Assembly (NCBI GenBank): GCA_043424675.1
Contig: JBHWPB010000075.1
Span: forward strand, 1 to 64,000
Source of the DNA: JBHWPB01 sp043424675
GTDB taxonomy: Bacteria > Bacillota > Bacilli > Lactobacillales > Carnobacteriaceae_A
Direction: 5' to 3'
DNA length: 64,000 nt
Positions 55,753 through 63,608 of this stretch are shown one piece after another; the stretch's first letter is position 1; the number at the start of each line of letters is the position of its first letter. Below the pieces are notes generated by a model. It saw nothing but the letters and a program-made list of their open reading frames with translations. It had not been told where the DNA came from and ran no database searches. Both the position numbers and the translations under genes were made by a program.

Positions 55753-56235
55753 TCAAAAGAGAATCGTAATAAAGAACCAGATAATCATAATGAATTGAAT
55801 GATACCTTCTGCAAACTGACCGCTCAGAAAGCCTATAAGAGTCGCTGCAGAAGATTTCAAGGCGTCTTCAAAATTTTCCTTTTCAAAAAATTCTGTTAAA
55901 AACACGGCCACGAAAGGCACCCAGATAATTCCATAAGGCGGAGTGATGAAAGAGCCTAAGATCACACTGACAACTGCGACTCGTTCACCCTTTTTGCTTC
56001 CTCCAAACTTTCTCACTGCAAGAGAACTTGCTAAGAGATCTGCTAACAGAACAATGACAGTAAGGATGATCATTGAAATCCAAAAGAAGCTGCCTAAAAC
56101 CTGTGAATTGATAAAGAAATGATAGATAAGGAAGCCTATCCATACAGCAAATACAGAAGGTAATATTGGAAAGACTAATCCGATAAAACTTAAAACAAAG
56201 AAGCCAATGACAAGTAACCATAAAAATATTTCCAT
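55753..56235 (-). CDS. DUF456 family membrane protein
   Basis: This is a 160-aa hydrophobic protein with about four to five membrane segments. It carries the DUF456 features: GLVFPILPSVFAVWIGFLIYHF (in part), a central LLADLLASSLAVRKFGGSKKG loop with basic residues, and the glycine-rich GSFITPPYGIIWVPFVAVFL. Function is unknown. AAGAGGAG precedes the start. It lies between guaA and trkA on the same strand, with gaps of about 100-150 bp, so operon membership is uncertain. Confidence 0.8.
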   Translation of the reverse strand: MEIFLWLLVIGFFVLSFIGLVFPILPSVFAVWIGFLIYHFFINSQVLGSFFWISMIILTVIVLLADLLASSLAVRKFGGSKKGERVAVVSVILGSFITPPYGIIWVPFVAVFLTEFFEKENFEDALKSSAATLIGFLSGQFAEGIIQFIMIIWFFITILF

Positions 56236-56330
56236 AAGATCTTCTCCTCTTTTAAAATACTTCTGGATTTTACTCCAGCCTACTCATTTTATTACAGATA
56301 GTGTTCTATAAGAAAGTCTCAGGCTTTGGA

Positions 56331-56372
56331 AATAAAAAAACGTTAATGAAAGCTATTCTCTCATTAACGCTC
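56331..56372 (-). terminator. Terminator after guaA
   Basis: GCGTTAATGAGAGAATAGCTTTCATTAACG on the minus strand (stem CGTTAATGA/TCATTAACG), followed by seven T. Confidence 0.88.
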
Positions 56373-56381
56373 TGAAATAAT

Positions 56382-57326
56382 TCATTCGTACTCGATGGTT
56401 CCTGGTGGTTTATCTGTAATATCATACAGGACACGGACCACCTTCGGGATTTCATCCGTGATGCGCGTCGAGATATTGCGCAGCAGATCTACAGGCATCT
56501 CATACCATGTCGCTTCCATAGCATCTTCCGTTTCAACAGCTCTGATAAAGATAGGGTAAGCAAAGTTTCTTTCGTTGTTGAACTTCCCAACCACTTTGAA
56601 ATCTGGAATAGCAACAAAATACTGCCAGATTTCATACTCTAAACCGGCTTTTTCCACTTCATCTCTATAAATATAATCCGCTTCTTTCAAGATCTCCAAA
56701 CGTTCCTTTGTTATTTCTCCTAAGACGCGCACCCCTAGACCTGGACCAGGGAAAGGCTGACGATAAACGAGCTCATCTGGCAGTCCCAGTTCCTTCCCTA
56801 CTTCACGCACTTCTGGTTTATACAAGGTGCGGAGCGGTTCAATAATGGTAAAGTTAACATCTTCTGGAAGACCTCCGACATTGTGGTGACTCTTGACAAG
56901 CTTGCCAGCTTCATCCGTTCCGCTCTCTACAATATCCGCTGCAATAGTCCCTTGAACTAAGAAGTCGTGGTCAGAGAGTTTCTGTTGTTCTTCTTCGAAG
57001 ACACGAATAAAACCTTCTCCAATAATCTTTCTTTTTTCTTCAGGATCACTCACTCCTTCAAGTGCATTTAAAAAACGGTCTTGTGCTTCCACTACAATTA
57101 AATTAATATCGAATTGTGCCGTAAAGACATCCTCGACATACTCGCGCTCGCCTTTACGTAATAAACCTGTGTCGACAAAGACACACGTCAAGTTGTCGCC
57201 GATAGCTTCGTGCATCAAAACGGCACAAACGGACGAGTCGACTCCTCCGGAAAGACCAAGGATTGCTTTTTTGTCGCCCACTTCTTCTTTTATCTCAGTA
57301 ATAGCTTGTTCTACAAATGTTTCCAT
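56382..57326 (-). CDS. guaA: GMP synthetase ATP-pyrophosphatase subunit without glutaminase domain
   Basis: This 314-aa protein is the C-terminal two thirds of bacterial GMP synthetase: the PP-loop SGGVDSS at 26-32 that adenylates XMP, the FVDTGLLRK segment, [13 protein letters not shown], and the C-terminal dimerisation domain ending [17 protein letters not shown]. The class I glutamine-amidotransferase domain of about 190 residues that precedes this in normal bacterial GuaA is missing; the ATG at 57326 has AGAGGAGGAAC directly before it, and upstream DNA encodes nothing on this strand. The arrangement equals the archaeal two-subunit form. Either a separate glutaminase exists elsewhere or free ammonia is used. 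Confidence 0.88.
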   Translation of the reverse strand: METFVEQAITEIKEEVGDKKAILGLSGGVDSSVCAVLMHEAIGDNLTCVFVDTGLLRKGEREYVEDVFTAQFDINLIVVEAQDRFLNALEGVSDPEEKRKIIGEGFIRVFEEEQQKLSDHDFLVQGTIAADIVESGTDEAGKLVKSHHNVGGLPEDVNFTIIEPLRTLYKPEVREVGKELGLPDELVYRQPFPGPGLGVRVLGEITKERLEILKEADYIYRDEVEKAGLEYEIWQYFVAIPDFKVVGKFNNERNFAYPIFIRAVETEDAMEATWYEMPVDLLRNISTRITDEIPKVVRVLYDITDKPPGTIEYE

Positions 57327-57465
57327 AGTTCCTCCTCTTTCTTTTCTTTTGATTTCATCATACACTTTTTTTATGATGAAGTATAATTGTTTGAGAGAAA
57401 TTACACTTTTACAAACGGTCTCAGATAATCTACAATTAAGAAAACTAGAAAAAGAGGAGCAGAAG

Positions 57466-58194
57466 ATGTCTAGGCAAAATAAAAGTGGGCAATCATCTAA
57501 AAAAACAAAAAATTATTTCACGCGGATTCTCGGTCTGATTTTCATTGTAGCTGGAATTGGAATGGTTATATGGAATTTTATTCCAGATTTTTTGATCGGC
57601 CAATACGCAGCTCCCAACCAGCAGAATGTTCATGAAATTACTGCTGAACAAATCGAAAAAAACGCACAAGCTCCTGGAGAAATAAACTATGATGCCGTCG
57701 ATGAGGTCAGTGCTGAAACAACACTGAACGATGCTTCTGAAATACCTCTGGACTATATCAGCGGCCAGCTGGTCATCCCAAGTATCGGCCTGGACCTCCC
57801 CATCTATAACACCTTAAACAATGAAACGCTTCTCGCTGGGTCCGCGATTATGCGTGAAGATCAAGTGATGGGAGAAGGCAATTATCCCGTAGCGGGACAT
57901 TATACCCATACCTCTGATTATCTCTTTGGCCCCTTGCGTGATTTGGAGGAGGGTGCGAAAATCCGCTTGACAGATAAACAGAAAATTTACGAATATACTT
58001 ACATGGAGCACCAAGTTGTCTCACCGACAGCCCTAGGGATGATTAGTGACGAAAGAGCGAATGACTACGACAAACCTATTATTTCTCTTATGCAGTGTTA
58101 CTACGTTGATTATGCCAACACTGGAGACCGCGAGTTCTTTATAGGAGAACTCACCGATGTGTTTCCTTATAGCGAAGAAGCTCTATATCAATAG
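57466..58194 (+). CDS. Class A-like sortase
   Basis: Sortases cleave LPxTG-type signals and attach proteins to the wall. The 242-aa protein has a basic N-terminus, one membrane segment (about residues 20-43) and a C-terminal catalytic beta barrel. The active-site triad is H145 (VAGHYTH), C211 (SLMQC) and R222 (GDREFF). The usual signature TLxTC is replaced by SLMQC, so the residue before the cysteine is glutamine rather than threonine. AAAGAGGAG lies six bases before the ATG at 57466; the frame's long extension to 57169 runs through guaA and is rejected. No LPxTG substrate gene is nearby. Confidence 0.87.
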   Translation: MSRQNKSGQSSKKTKNYFTRILGLIFIVAGIGMVIWNFIPDFLIGQYAAPNQQNVHEITAEQIEKNAQAPGEINYDAVDEVSAETTLNDASEIPLDYISGQLVIPSIGLDLPIYNTLNNETLLAGSAIMREDQVMGEGNYPVAGHYTHTSDYLFGPLRDLEEGAKIRLTDKQKIYEYTYMEHQVVSPTALGMISDERANDYDKPIISLMQCYYVDYANTGDREFFIGELTDVFPYSEEALYQ

Positions 58195-58201
58195 CTTGAA
58201 G

Positions 58202-58231
58202 ATACAGATCAAAAAAGATCTGTATTTTTTA
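58202..58231. terminator. Bidirectional terminator between sortase and tag
   Basis: ATACAGATC-AAAAAA-GATCTGTAT followed by TTTTTT on the plus strand, in the gap of the convergent genes. Confidence 0.85.
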
Positions 58232-58234
58232 TAC

Positions 58235-58792
58235 TTATTTTTTCAAAAAACAAGAAGTTAAATGGTCATCCACCATTCCAGATGCTTGCATAAAAGCATA
58301 ACCAGAAACAGGTCCGATGAAAGAAAAACCATCTTTTTTCATCTGCCTGCTTATTTTCTCACTCAAGTCCGTTTGATCAGGTACATCTTCCGGCTTTTGC
58401 GGATGTTTTATAATGGGCTTTCCCTCTACAAAACTCCAGATATAATCAGAAAAATCTATTCCTTTTTCTTCCAGTTCCAGATAAGCTCTCGCATTTTTTA
58501 TGATACTGACTAACTTCAACCGGTTTCGGATAATTCCTTCATTTTCCATCAAGCGGTCGATATCCTTCTCATCGTATTCTGCGATCTGATGCGGATCGAA
58601 AAAATCAAAAGCTTCTCTATAATTCTCACGTCTCGCAAGGATTGTCCACCAACTCAATCCTGCCTGCTGACCCTCTAGACACAGCAGCTCAAATAATTCT
58701 CTATTATCAAAAGTCGGTTTTCCCCACTCTTTATCATGATATTCAACGTATAAAGGTTCATCCGTCACCCAATGGCACCTTTCTTTAGTCAT
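58235..58792 (-). CDS. tag: DNA-3-methyladenine glycosylase I
   Basis: Tag removes 3-methyladenine from alkylated DNA. The 185-aa protein shows the family features: N-terminal CHWV zinc ligand region, YHDKEWGKP with the catalytic-site glutamate, LCLEGQQAGLSWWTIL, and the C-terminal SGYAFMQASGMVDDH with the zinc-ligand histidine. ATG at 58792 is spaced six bases from AAAGGAG, better than the ATG at 58798. It is monocistronic and convergent with the sortase gene. Confidence 0.95.
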   Translation of the reverse strand: MTKERCHWVTDEPLYVEYHDKEWGKPTFDNRELFELLCLEGQQAGLSWWTILARRENYREAFDFFDPHQIAEYDEKDIDRLMENEGIIRNRLKLVSIIKNARAYLELEEKGIDFSDYIWSFVEGKPIIKHPQKPEDVPDQTDLSEKISRQMKKDGFSFIGPVSGYAFMQASGMVDDHLTSCFLKK

Positions 58793-58906
58793 TTCCATTC
58801 TCCTTTTTTATTCATTCTTCCTTCTAAAGCTACGCTGTTCAGTTCTAATTAATTTTAAAAAACCAAGATACAAAATTTCGCAGCTTGGCATTTTATAGTT
58901 TCTGTT

Positions 58907-59506
58907 TTATCTTTCGAGAAAGTTTTTAGCAGCTCGGAGCACTTCTTGTGTGACTTGGTGAGTGTGTGTCCACACCTGTGTGACGTCCGCTCCGGCACTA
59001 TCTAAATCTTCTATTACTTTCTTGCTTTGAGCTTGGCTCACAATCGGATCCTGTTCTCCGAGAGAAAGAAAAACTTCTCGTCCTGACAAGTCTTGCGAAA
59101 AATCTACTTCTTCAGGATACATAGGAGCCATGAGGATTGATTTTTGGAAAGGCGTCTCTTCAGTCAATAAAACGTGAAGCGCAATATTTGACCCATTAGA
59201 AAACCCTACTGGAATGAGAGAGCTCAGCGCAATGTCCAGTTCAACTGTTTTCTCTTCTAGGAACTCCATGAACTGCTTGCCTCTCATTTCGAGGTCTTCC
59301 ATATCGTAATCTCCTTCAGCACGACGCTTGAAGAAGCGCAAACTTCCATTTTCATCGACATCTCCTCTCAAGCTCAATACACCGTAATCAGGGTTGAGAA
59401 AGGTTGCGATCTGTAACAGATCATTTTCATTTCCGCCCGTTCCGTGTAAAAGTAAGAACGTCGGGTTATCGCCTTTAGCTTCTTGATAAATATATTCGTA
59501 AGTCAT
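58907..59506 (-). CDS. Alpha/beta-hydrolase carboxylesterase, MhqD-like
   Basis: This is a 199-aa serine hydrolase of the phospholipase/carboxylesterase family. The oxyanion loop is LLLHGTGGNENDLL and the nucleophile elbow GFSNGSN; the catalytic aspartate (GEQDPIV) and histidine (THTHQV) follow in order. In B. subtilis the very similar MhqD is encoded with ring-cleaving dioxygenases in operons induced by quinones and catechols; here it follows three such genes with a 15-bp gap. The substrate is unknown. AAAAGGAG lies before the start. Confidence 0.85.
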   Translation of the reverse strand: MTYEYIYQEAKGDNPTFLLLHGTGGNENDLLQIATFLNPDYGVLSLRGDVDENGSLRFFKRRAEGDYDMEDLEMRGKQFMEFLEEKTVELDIALSSLIPVGFSNGSNIALHVLLTEETPFQKSILMAPMYPEEVDFSQDLSGREVFLSLGEQDPIVSQAQSKKVIEDLDSAGADVTQVWTHTHQVTQEVLRAAKNFLER

Positions 59507-59520
59507 TCTATCCGCTCCTT

Positions 59521-60414
59521 TTATAATTTTAGTGGTGGCAGACTGGCTTCTATTTCTTCTCGTTGATCTGCGATTTGTTCTGGTAACTTAAGACTTTTCC
59601 CTAGTCTATCTTCTGGTTCGTCTACTGTAAAGCCAGGGCCTTCTGTCGCAAATTCAATGGTAATGTAACCTGGTTCTCTCATATAAACTGATTCAAAATA
59701 ATCTCTATTTTTAATTTCTGTTCCACGAAGACCTAATTCGTCTAGTTTTTCTCGCACATCTTTTAATCCCGCACGATCAGAAACATTCCATGCCATGTGA
59801 TGAGTGGTACCCGGACCCCAGCGTCCGCGATCCATTTTTTCTTTATTGATCACAAAGTGTTGGGGATTATCTGTATTGGTTTCATAGTGGTAGCCATATT
59901 CATCTGTCTCTAATCTCTCTGCATCCACCATACTTTCAAATGCTTGCGTCGATTCTTGGGGATGTGCTGACAGCAGGACTAAGCCGTGAAAAGCTGTGAT
60001 ATCAGAATTCTCTGCCTCTTCTTCACTCTCGACTAGAGCGAGGGCCAGCCCATGCACATCTTCGAACTCTAATGTTTTACGCTGAAAGAGCTGACTGTCT
60101 CTTGTTTCAACACCATTTCCTTCCAAATGTTTTATCCATGTTTCTCCTGAGTCTTTTGGAATTCGGAAAGCAATTCTTCCGACTTGTCCGCTTCCTACAC
60201 GCCCTGGACGCGCACCAGCCCAAGGGAAAGTAGTCATGACGAATCCTGGCGTCAAATCTTCATCAGAAAAATACAGATGATAAACAGAGGGATCATCGAA
60301 GTTAACCGTCTGCTTGACTAAACGCAGACCAAGAACCTCAGTATAGAAATCATAATTTTCTTGTGGATCTCCCACGATAGAAGAGATATGGTGAATGCGA
60401 TTAATTTTCTCCAT
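59521..60414 (-). CDS. Ring-cleaving dioxygenase (VOC fold), third in tandem
   Basis: This 297-aa protein has two VOC (glyoxalase/extradiol dioxygenase) modules, each starting with a histidine-containing strand: INRIHHISSIVGD at the N-terminus and GTTHHMAWNVSD in the second half, with the glutamate metal ligand in PGYITIEFATEGPGF. This matches MhqA/MhqO-type enzymes, which open catechol or hydroquinone rings. It is 12 bp after its paralogue and 15 bp before the esterase, so all four form one operon. Confidence 0.87.
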   Translation of the reverse strand: MEKINRIHHISSIVGDPQENYDFYTEVLGLRLVKQTVNFDDPSVYHLYFSDEDLTPGFVMTTFPWAGARPGRVGSGQVGRIAFRIPKDSGETWIKHLEGNGVETRDSQLFQRKTLEFEDVHGLALALVESEEEAENSDITAFHGLVLLSAHPQESTQAFESMVDAERLETDEYGYHYETNTDNPQHFVINKEKMDRGRWGPGTTHHMAWNVSDRAGLKDVREKLDELGLRGTEIKNRDYFESVYMREPGYITIEFATEGPGFTVDEPEDRLGKSLKLPEQIADQREEIEASLPPLKL

Positions 60415-60425
60415 TTTTTAACTCC

Positions 60426-61382
60426 TTAATTTCTGCTTGTGTCAAAAGGTTTAATGACACTTTCAATGTAGTCACGTTTCGGCTCTAAGTATGGAGGCAA
60501 GGCTAAGCTCTCCCCTAGTGTTGCATAAGGCTCATCACCTGTAAAGCCTGGACCGTCTGTCGAAAGTTCGATCAAAATATGGCCGATACGAGCATATAAA
60601 GCCTTAAAGTAGAAACGTTCGACAACACCTGAATTGCCGATTCCCAGCTCTTTATAAACCTCTAGCCATTCTTCTAGGGCTTTGACATCATCGACCCGGA
60701 AAGCCACATGGTGAACTTGACCGTCTCCCGGCATGGCAGGCTCACTTTCTGTATCTCTTTTTAAGATCATTTGACCGCCGTTGCCGCCTTTACCTACTTC
60801 TAGAAGAACGCCTTCTGGAAATTCTTTGACGACTCTGAAATCATAGATTTGTCCCATAAGGGCGCGGAATTGGTCGAAATACTCGACAGTAATCTCGATC
60901 GGTCCTAAGCCGTAAATCGCTTTGTCTTCCGGAACTGGACCTTCCTTCCAAGGCGTCCCTGGCTCTACCCCGTCGTCATTCTCATCTGAAAAGAGCTGGT
61001 AGCGTTGTCCGTCTTCTTCTTCAAATTTCAATATTTTTTTACCTAAAAACTCTTCGATTTCCTCATGTTTCACATCATATTCTTCAAAGCGTTCCTTATA
61101 ATATTCTAAGGCTGCATCATCTGGAACACGCAGACCCACACGGGAAATTTCATTGGTTCCGCGTCTTCCTTTTCCTCCCTGGTGGAAATCGAAGAAAGTC
61201 ATATCTGTTCCTGGATTACCGATGTCATCGGCATAGAATGTATGATAAGTTTGAATATCATCTTGATTAACTGTTTTCTTCACCAAACGCATACCTAAAA
61301 TTTCAGTAAAAAACTTGTAGTTTCTTTCGACATCATCTGTCATAGCCGTCACGTGGTGGATTCCTTTTAATGCTTTACTCAT
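60426..61382 (-). CDS. Ring-cleaving dioxygenase (VOC fold), second in tandem
   Basis: This 318-aa paralogue keeps the metal ligands of both VOC halves: LKGIHHVTAMTDD, GQVHHVAFRVDD and HILIELSTDGPGF. It differs in details from its neighbours, such as GRRGTNEISRVGLRVP in place of the GxGGQGGR stretch, suggesting a different ring substrate. It lies 19 bp after the first copy and 12 bp before the third. The enzyme class follows from family; the substrate is open. Confidence 0.87.
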   Translation of the reverse strand: MSKALKGIHHVTAMTDDVERNYKFFTEILGMRLVKKTVNQDDIQTYHTFYADDIGNPGTDMTFFDFHQGGKGRRGTNEISRVGLRVPDDAALEYYKERFEEYDVKHEEIEEFLGKKILKFEEEDGQRYQLFSDENDDGVEPGTPWKEGPVPEDKAIYGLGPIEITVEYFDQFRALMGQIYDFRVVKEFPEGVLLEVGKGGNGGQMILKRDTESEPAMPGDGQVHHVAFRVDDVKALEEWLEVYKELGIGNSGVVERFYFKALYARIGHILIELSTDGPGFTGDEPYATLGESLALPPYLEPKRDYIESVIKPFDTSRN

Positions 61383-61400
61383 ATTATCTTCCTCTTTCTT

Positions 61401-62297
61401 TTATAAATTTAATGGGGGTAGATTCTCTAAAATTTCTTCTTTATTCTCTTTCAAGTGCTCCGGAAGCACAAGTTCTGTGCCTAGACCGCCGGTGGATTCT
61501 AATTCCACCATATTACCCAAACCGGTGGTGACTAGTTCGATACGAACGTGGCCAGGCTCACGGTAATAGGTCGCTTTTTTATAGTCTTGTTTAGTCAGAT
61601 CTCTGTTTTCAATACCCAGATCAGCGAGACGTCCTCGCCAACGATCTAGCTCTTCTTTATCCGCTACTTCTAAGGCAAGATGATCCACTGTTCCCCGTCC
61701 CAGCAAGCGGCGCTGCATATTCTCTTTGGGGAGAATCAAGCGGTGTTTGTCTTCAGAAGGAGCGGTATAAACAAGATGTGATTTTGTCGCTTCTTCCTTA
61801 TTGAAACCTAGTACATGTTCCAAGTGCTCTCCTGTTGCCTCGTAATCCGTCGAAAAAAGCTCGGCGCCATAGAAATCAAAAATTTCATCATCAGACGCTT
61901 CTTTTTCTCCTGCCACGATAGCTAAAGGAATACCGTGAGGATCAGAAAATTCTAAGGTTGGAAGACCAAAGAGCTGTGTTTTACTAAACTCAACTCCATA
62001 ATCGGATAAGTTGCTTTCCCATTTTTCTAAGCTGCTTTTTGGAACTTGAAAGGCAGTCCTTCCGCCTTGACCTCCGCCTTTTTTACCTTCGTGACGGTCG
62101 CGCCAATCAAAATAGGTCATCGCACTTTTAGAATCTTGTCCCTGGCTTGCAAAGAAGAGATGATAGGCATCTCCTTGAGCGTAGTTTACCGTTGCTTTAA
62201 TGAGCGGAATTCTCAAAACACTGCGGTAAAAGGCAATGGTTTCATTTCCATCTCCTGCCAGTGCTGAAATATGATGGATTCTGTTGATGCTCTTCAT
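61401..62297 (-). CDS. Ring-cleaving dioxygenase (VOC fold), first in tandem
   Basis: This 298-aa protein opens the operon. It shows INRIHHISALAGD, GTVDHLALEVAD and PGHVRIELVTTGLGN as the metal-binding strands. The third ligand strands are intact, so it should be active. A strong promoter lies at 62354-62381, with TTCGAA just downstream of the -10 box, which might be part of a redox-regulator operator. No MhqR-like regulator gene is present in the window. Confidence 0.87.
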   Translation of the reverse strand: MKSINRIHHISALAGDGNETIAFYRSVLRIPLIKATVNYAQGDAYHLFFASQGQDSKSAMTYFDWRDRHEGKKGGGQGGRTAFQVPKSSLEKWESNLSDYGVEFSKTQLFGLPTLEFSDPHGIPLAIVAGEKEASDDEIFDFYGAELFSTDYEATGEHLEHVLGFNKEEATKSHLVYTAPSEDKHRLILPKENMQRRLLGRGTVDHLALEVADKEELDRWRGRLADLGIENRDLTKQDYKKATYYREPGHVRIELVTTGLGNMVELESTGGLGTELVLPEHLKENKEEILENLPPLNL

Positions 62298-62353
62298 TTG
62301 TTTCCCTTCTTCTTAATTTTTTTCAATAGCCATTATACTTCTGTTTCGAATTA

Positions 62354-62381
62354 ATTATAACATATCTCTTTCAAATGCCAA
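62354..62381 (-). promoter_or_regulatory. Promoter of the dioxygenase operon
   Basis: TTGGCA (62376-62381) and TATAAT (62354-62359) on the minus strand with 16-bp spacing and a TG before the -10 box. TTCGAA at 62345-62350 lies at the expected transcription start. Confidence 0.7.
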
Positions 62382-62455
62382 GCCCTTTCACTTACTTTCT
62401 GTAAGTTTATCTAATTTTAGACACAAAATGTTTTTGCGTCGCATCTCTGTAGAAA

Positions 62456-62490
62456 TAAAAACCCATTTGAAAGATTCTCTCTCAAATGGG
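62456..62490 (-). terminator. Terminator after the first betaine-binding protein gene
   Basis: CCCATTTGA...TCAAATGGG on the minus strand followed by TTTTTATTT. Confidence 0.85.
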
Positions 62491-62509
62491 GGAACTGTTT
62501 TATCTTATT

Positions 62510-63379
62510 TTATTCTGACCATGATTGAACGAGGTCTTGGTTGTTATCTACCCATTCACGAGCAGCCTCTTCCGCTGACATACCCTCGTGCATCTTGAGC
62601 ATGACTTCTTCAACCTCTGTGATATCTAAATTAAAGTTACTCAGAATATTGAATGCCTCAGGATAATCTTCATCCAATCCTGTACGTGCGATAGCCGTCA
62701 GTGCTTCTCCATCCCCGTAAGCTCCCTGTGGGTCTTCTAAAAATTTTAAGTCATATTCAATAAAGGACCAGTGCGGTGTCCAAAGTGCGGCAACAATATC
62801 TTCCTGGTTTTCAATAGCAGTTGAGAGTTCTGTCAACATCGCTCCTGTAGAAGACGTGTGGTGCGTCCACCCGCTCAGATTATCATATATTTCGAGAGCA
62901 GCATCTGTTCGGTTTGAAACGCCGGCTCCTGGTTCGACACCCGTGATGATTTGCCCCGCTTCGTCTGTTAACTCATCAATACTATCTACTTCCATATAAT
63001 CCGGTACAACAAGGCCATTGACAGCACCTTCTGCAAAGGTGCCCAGATCGATAAGATCATCGCCATAACGCTCCATGTAAGCCCCGTGTGTTTCAGGCAT
63101 CCACATACTTACCGACATATCAGCATCTCCTGTGGCGACAGAACTAAAGATAATTGCAATATCCAGCTGAACAAGTTCAACATCATAACCGGCATCTTCT
63201 AAAGCAGTTGTTGCTATATGCGTGACAGCAAGATTATCATCCCAGGATCCATGTGCCATAGTGAGGGTCGGCCTCTCTTCAGAGCCCATACTGAGTGTCG
63301 TATCATAGGCCCCCTCACTTCCGAATGTTAATACAAGGCCAATAACAGCAACGATTGCCAAAAATATTTTTTTAATCAT
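62510..63379 (-). CDS. Glycine betaine/proline-type substrate-binding protein (OpuAC family)
   Basis: This is a 289-aa extracellular binding protein of the betaine/carnitine/proline-betaine ABC importers. The N-terminus has one hydrophobic segment (IFLAIVAVIGLVLTFG) with no lipobox cysteine. The OpuAC domain shows VSMWMPETH and AALWTPHW, tryptophan-containing ligand-cage segments, and repeated EEAAREWVDNNQD near the end. No permease or ATPase gene is in view. It has its own terminator and lies downstream of a paralogue, suggesting duplication. The ligand (betaine, choline or carnitine) cannot be assigned. Confidence 0.85.
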   Translation of the reverse strand: MIKKIFLAIVAVIGLVLTFGSEGAYDTTLSMGSEERPTLTMAHGSWDDNLAVTHIATTALEDAGYDVELVQLDIAIIFSSVATGDADMSVSMWMPETHGAYMERYGDDLIDLGTFAEGAVNGLVVPDYMEVDSIDELTDEAGQIITGVEPGAGVSNRTDAALEIYDNLSGWTHHTSSTGAMLTELSTAIENQEDIVAALWTPHWSFIEYDLKFLEDPQGAYGDGEALTAIARTGLDEDYPEAFNILSNFNLDITEVEEVMLKMHEGMSAEEAAREWVDNNQDLVQSWSE

Positions 63380-63502
63380 GTCGTCCTTTCTTTATTTATA
63401 AAAAGATACAAGTTTCTTTTTTTTATTTTAATTGGAATCTCTATTTATAGCTACTGATATGACTAAATTTTTCTTATTCATTTCTCCTCTCTTACTGAGC
63501 TA

Positions 63503-63529
63503 ACAATAAAGAAGAACTAGTGTTGTCAA
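63503..63529 (-). promoter_or_regulatory. Candidate promoter of the OpuAC-like gene
   Basis: A perfect TTGACA (63524-63529) on the minus strand is followed, after a short 15-bp spacer, by TATTGT (63503-63508). The spacing is suboptimal. Confidence 0.3.
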
Positions 63530-63540
63530 TTTTGGGTAGA

Positions 63541-63581
63541 AAAAAGGGCACAAGAGTGATATCTGCTCTTGTGCCCTTTAG
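63541..63581 (-). terminator. Terminator after the second betaine-binding protein gene
   Basis: AAAGGGCACAAGAG-cagatatca-CTCTTGTGCCCTTT on the minus strand followed by TTTT. Confidence 0.9.
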
Positions 63582-63608
63582 TTTTCAAATGATTTTTATT
63601 TCTGTTAT

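Noticed and set aside
57169..57465. N-terminal 99-codon extension of the sortase frame
   Set aside because: It runs antisense through guaA; a good ribosome site and basic-plus-membrane N-terminus mark the start at 57466.
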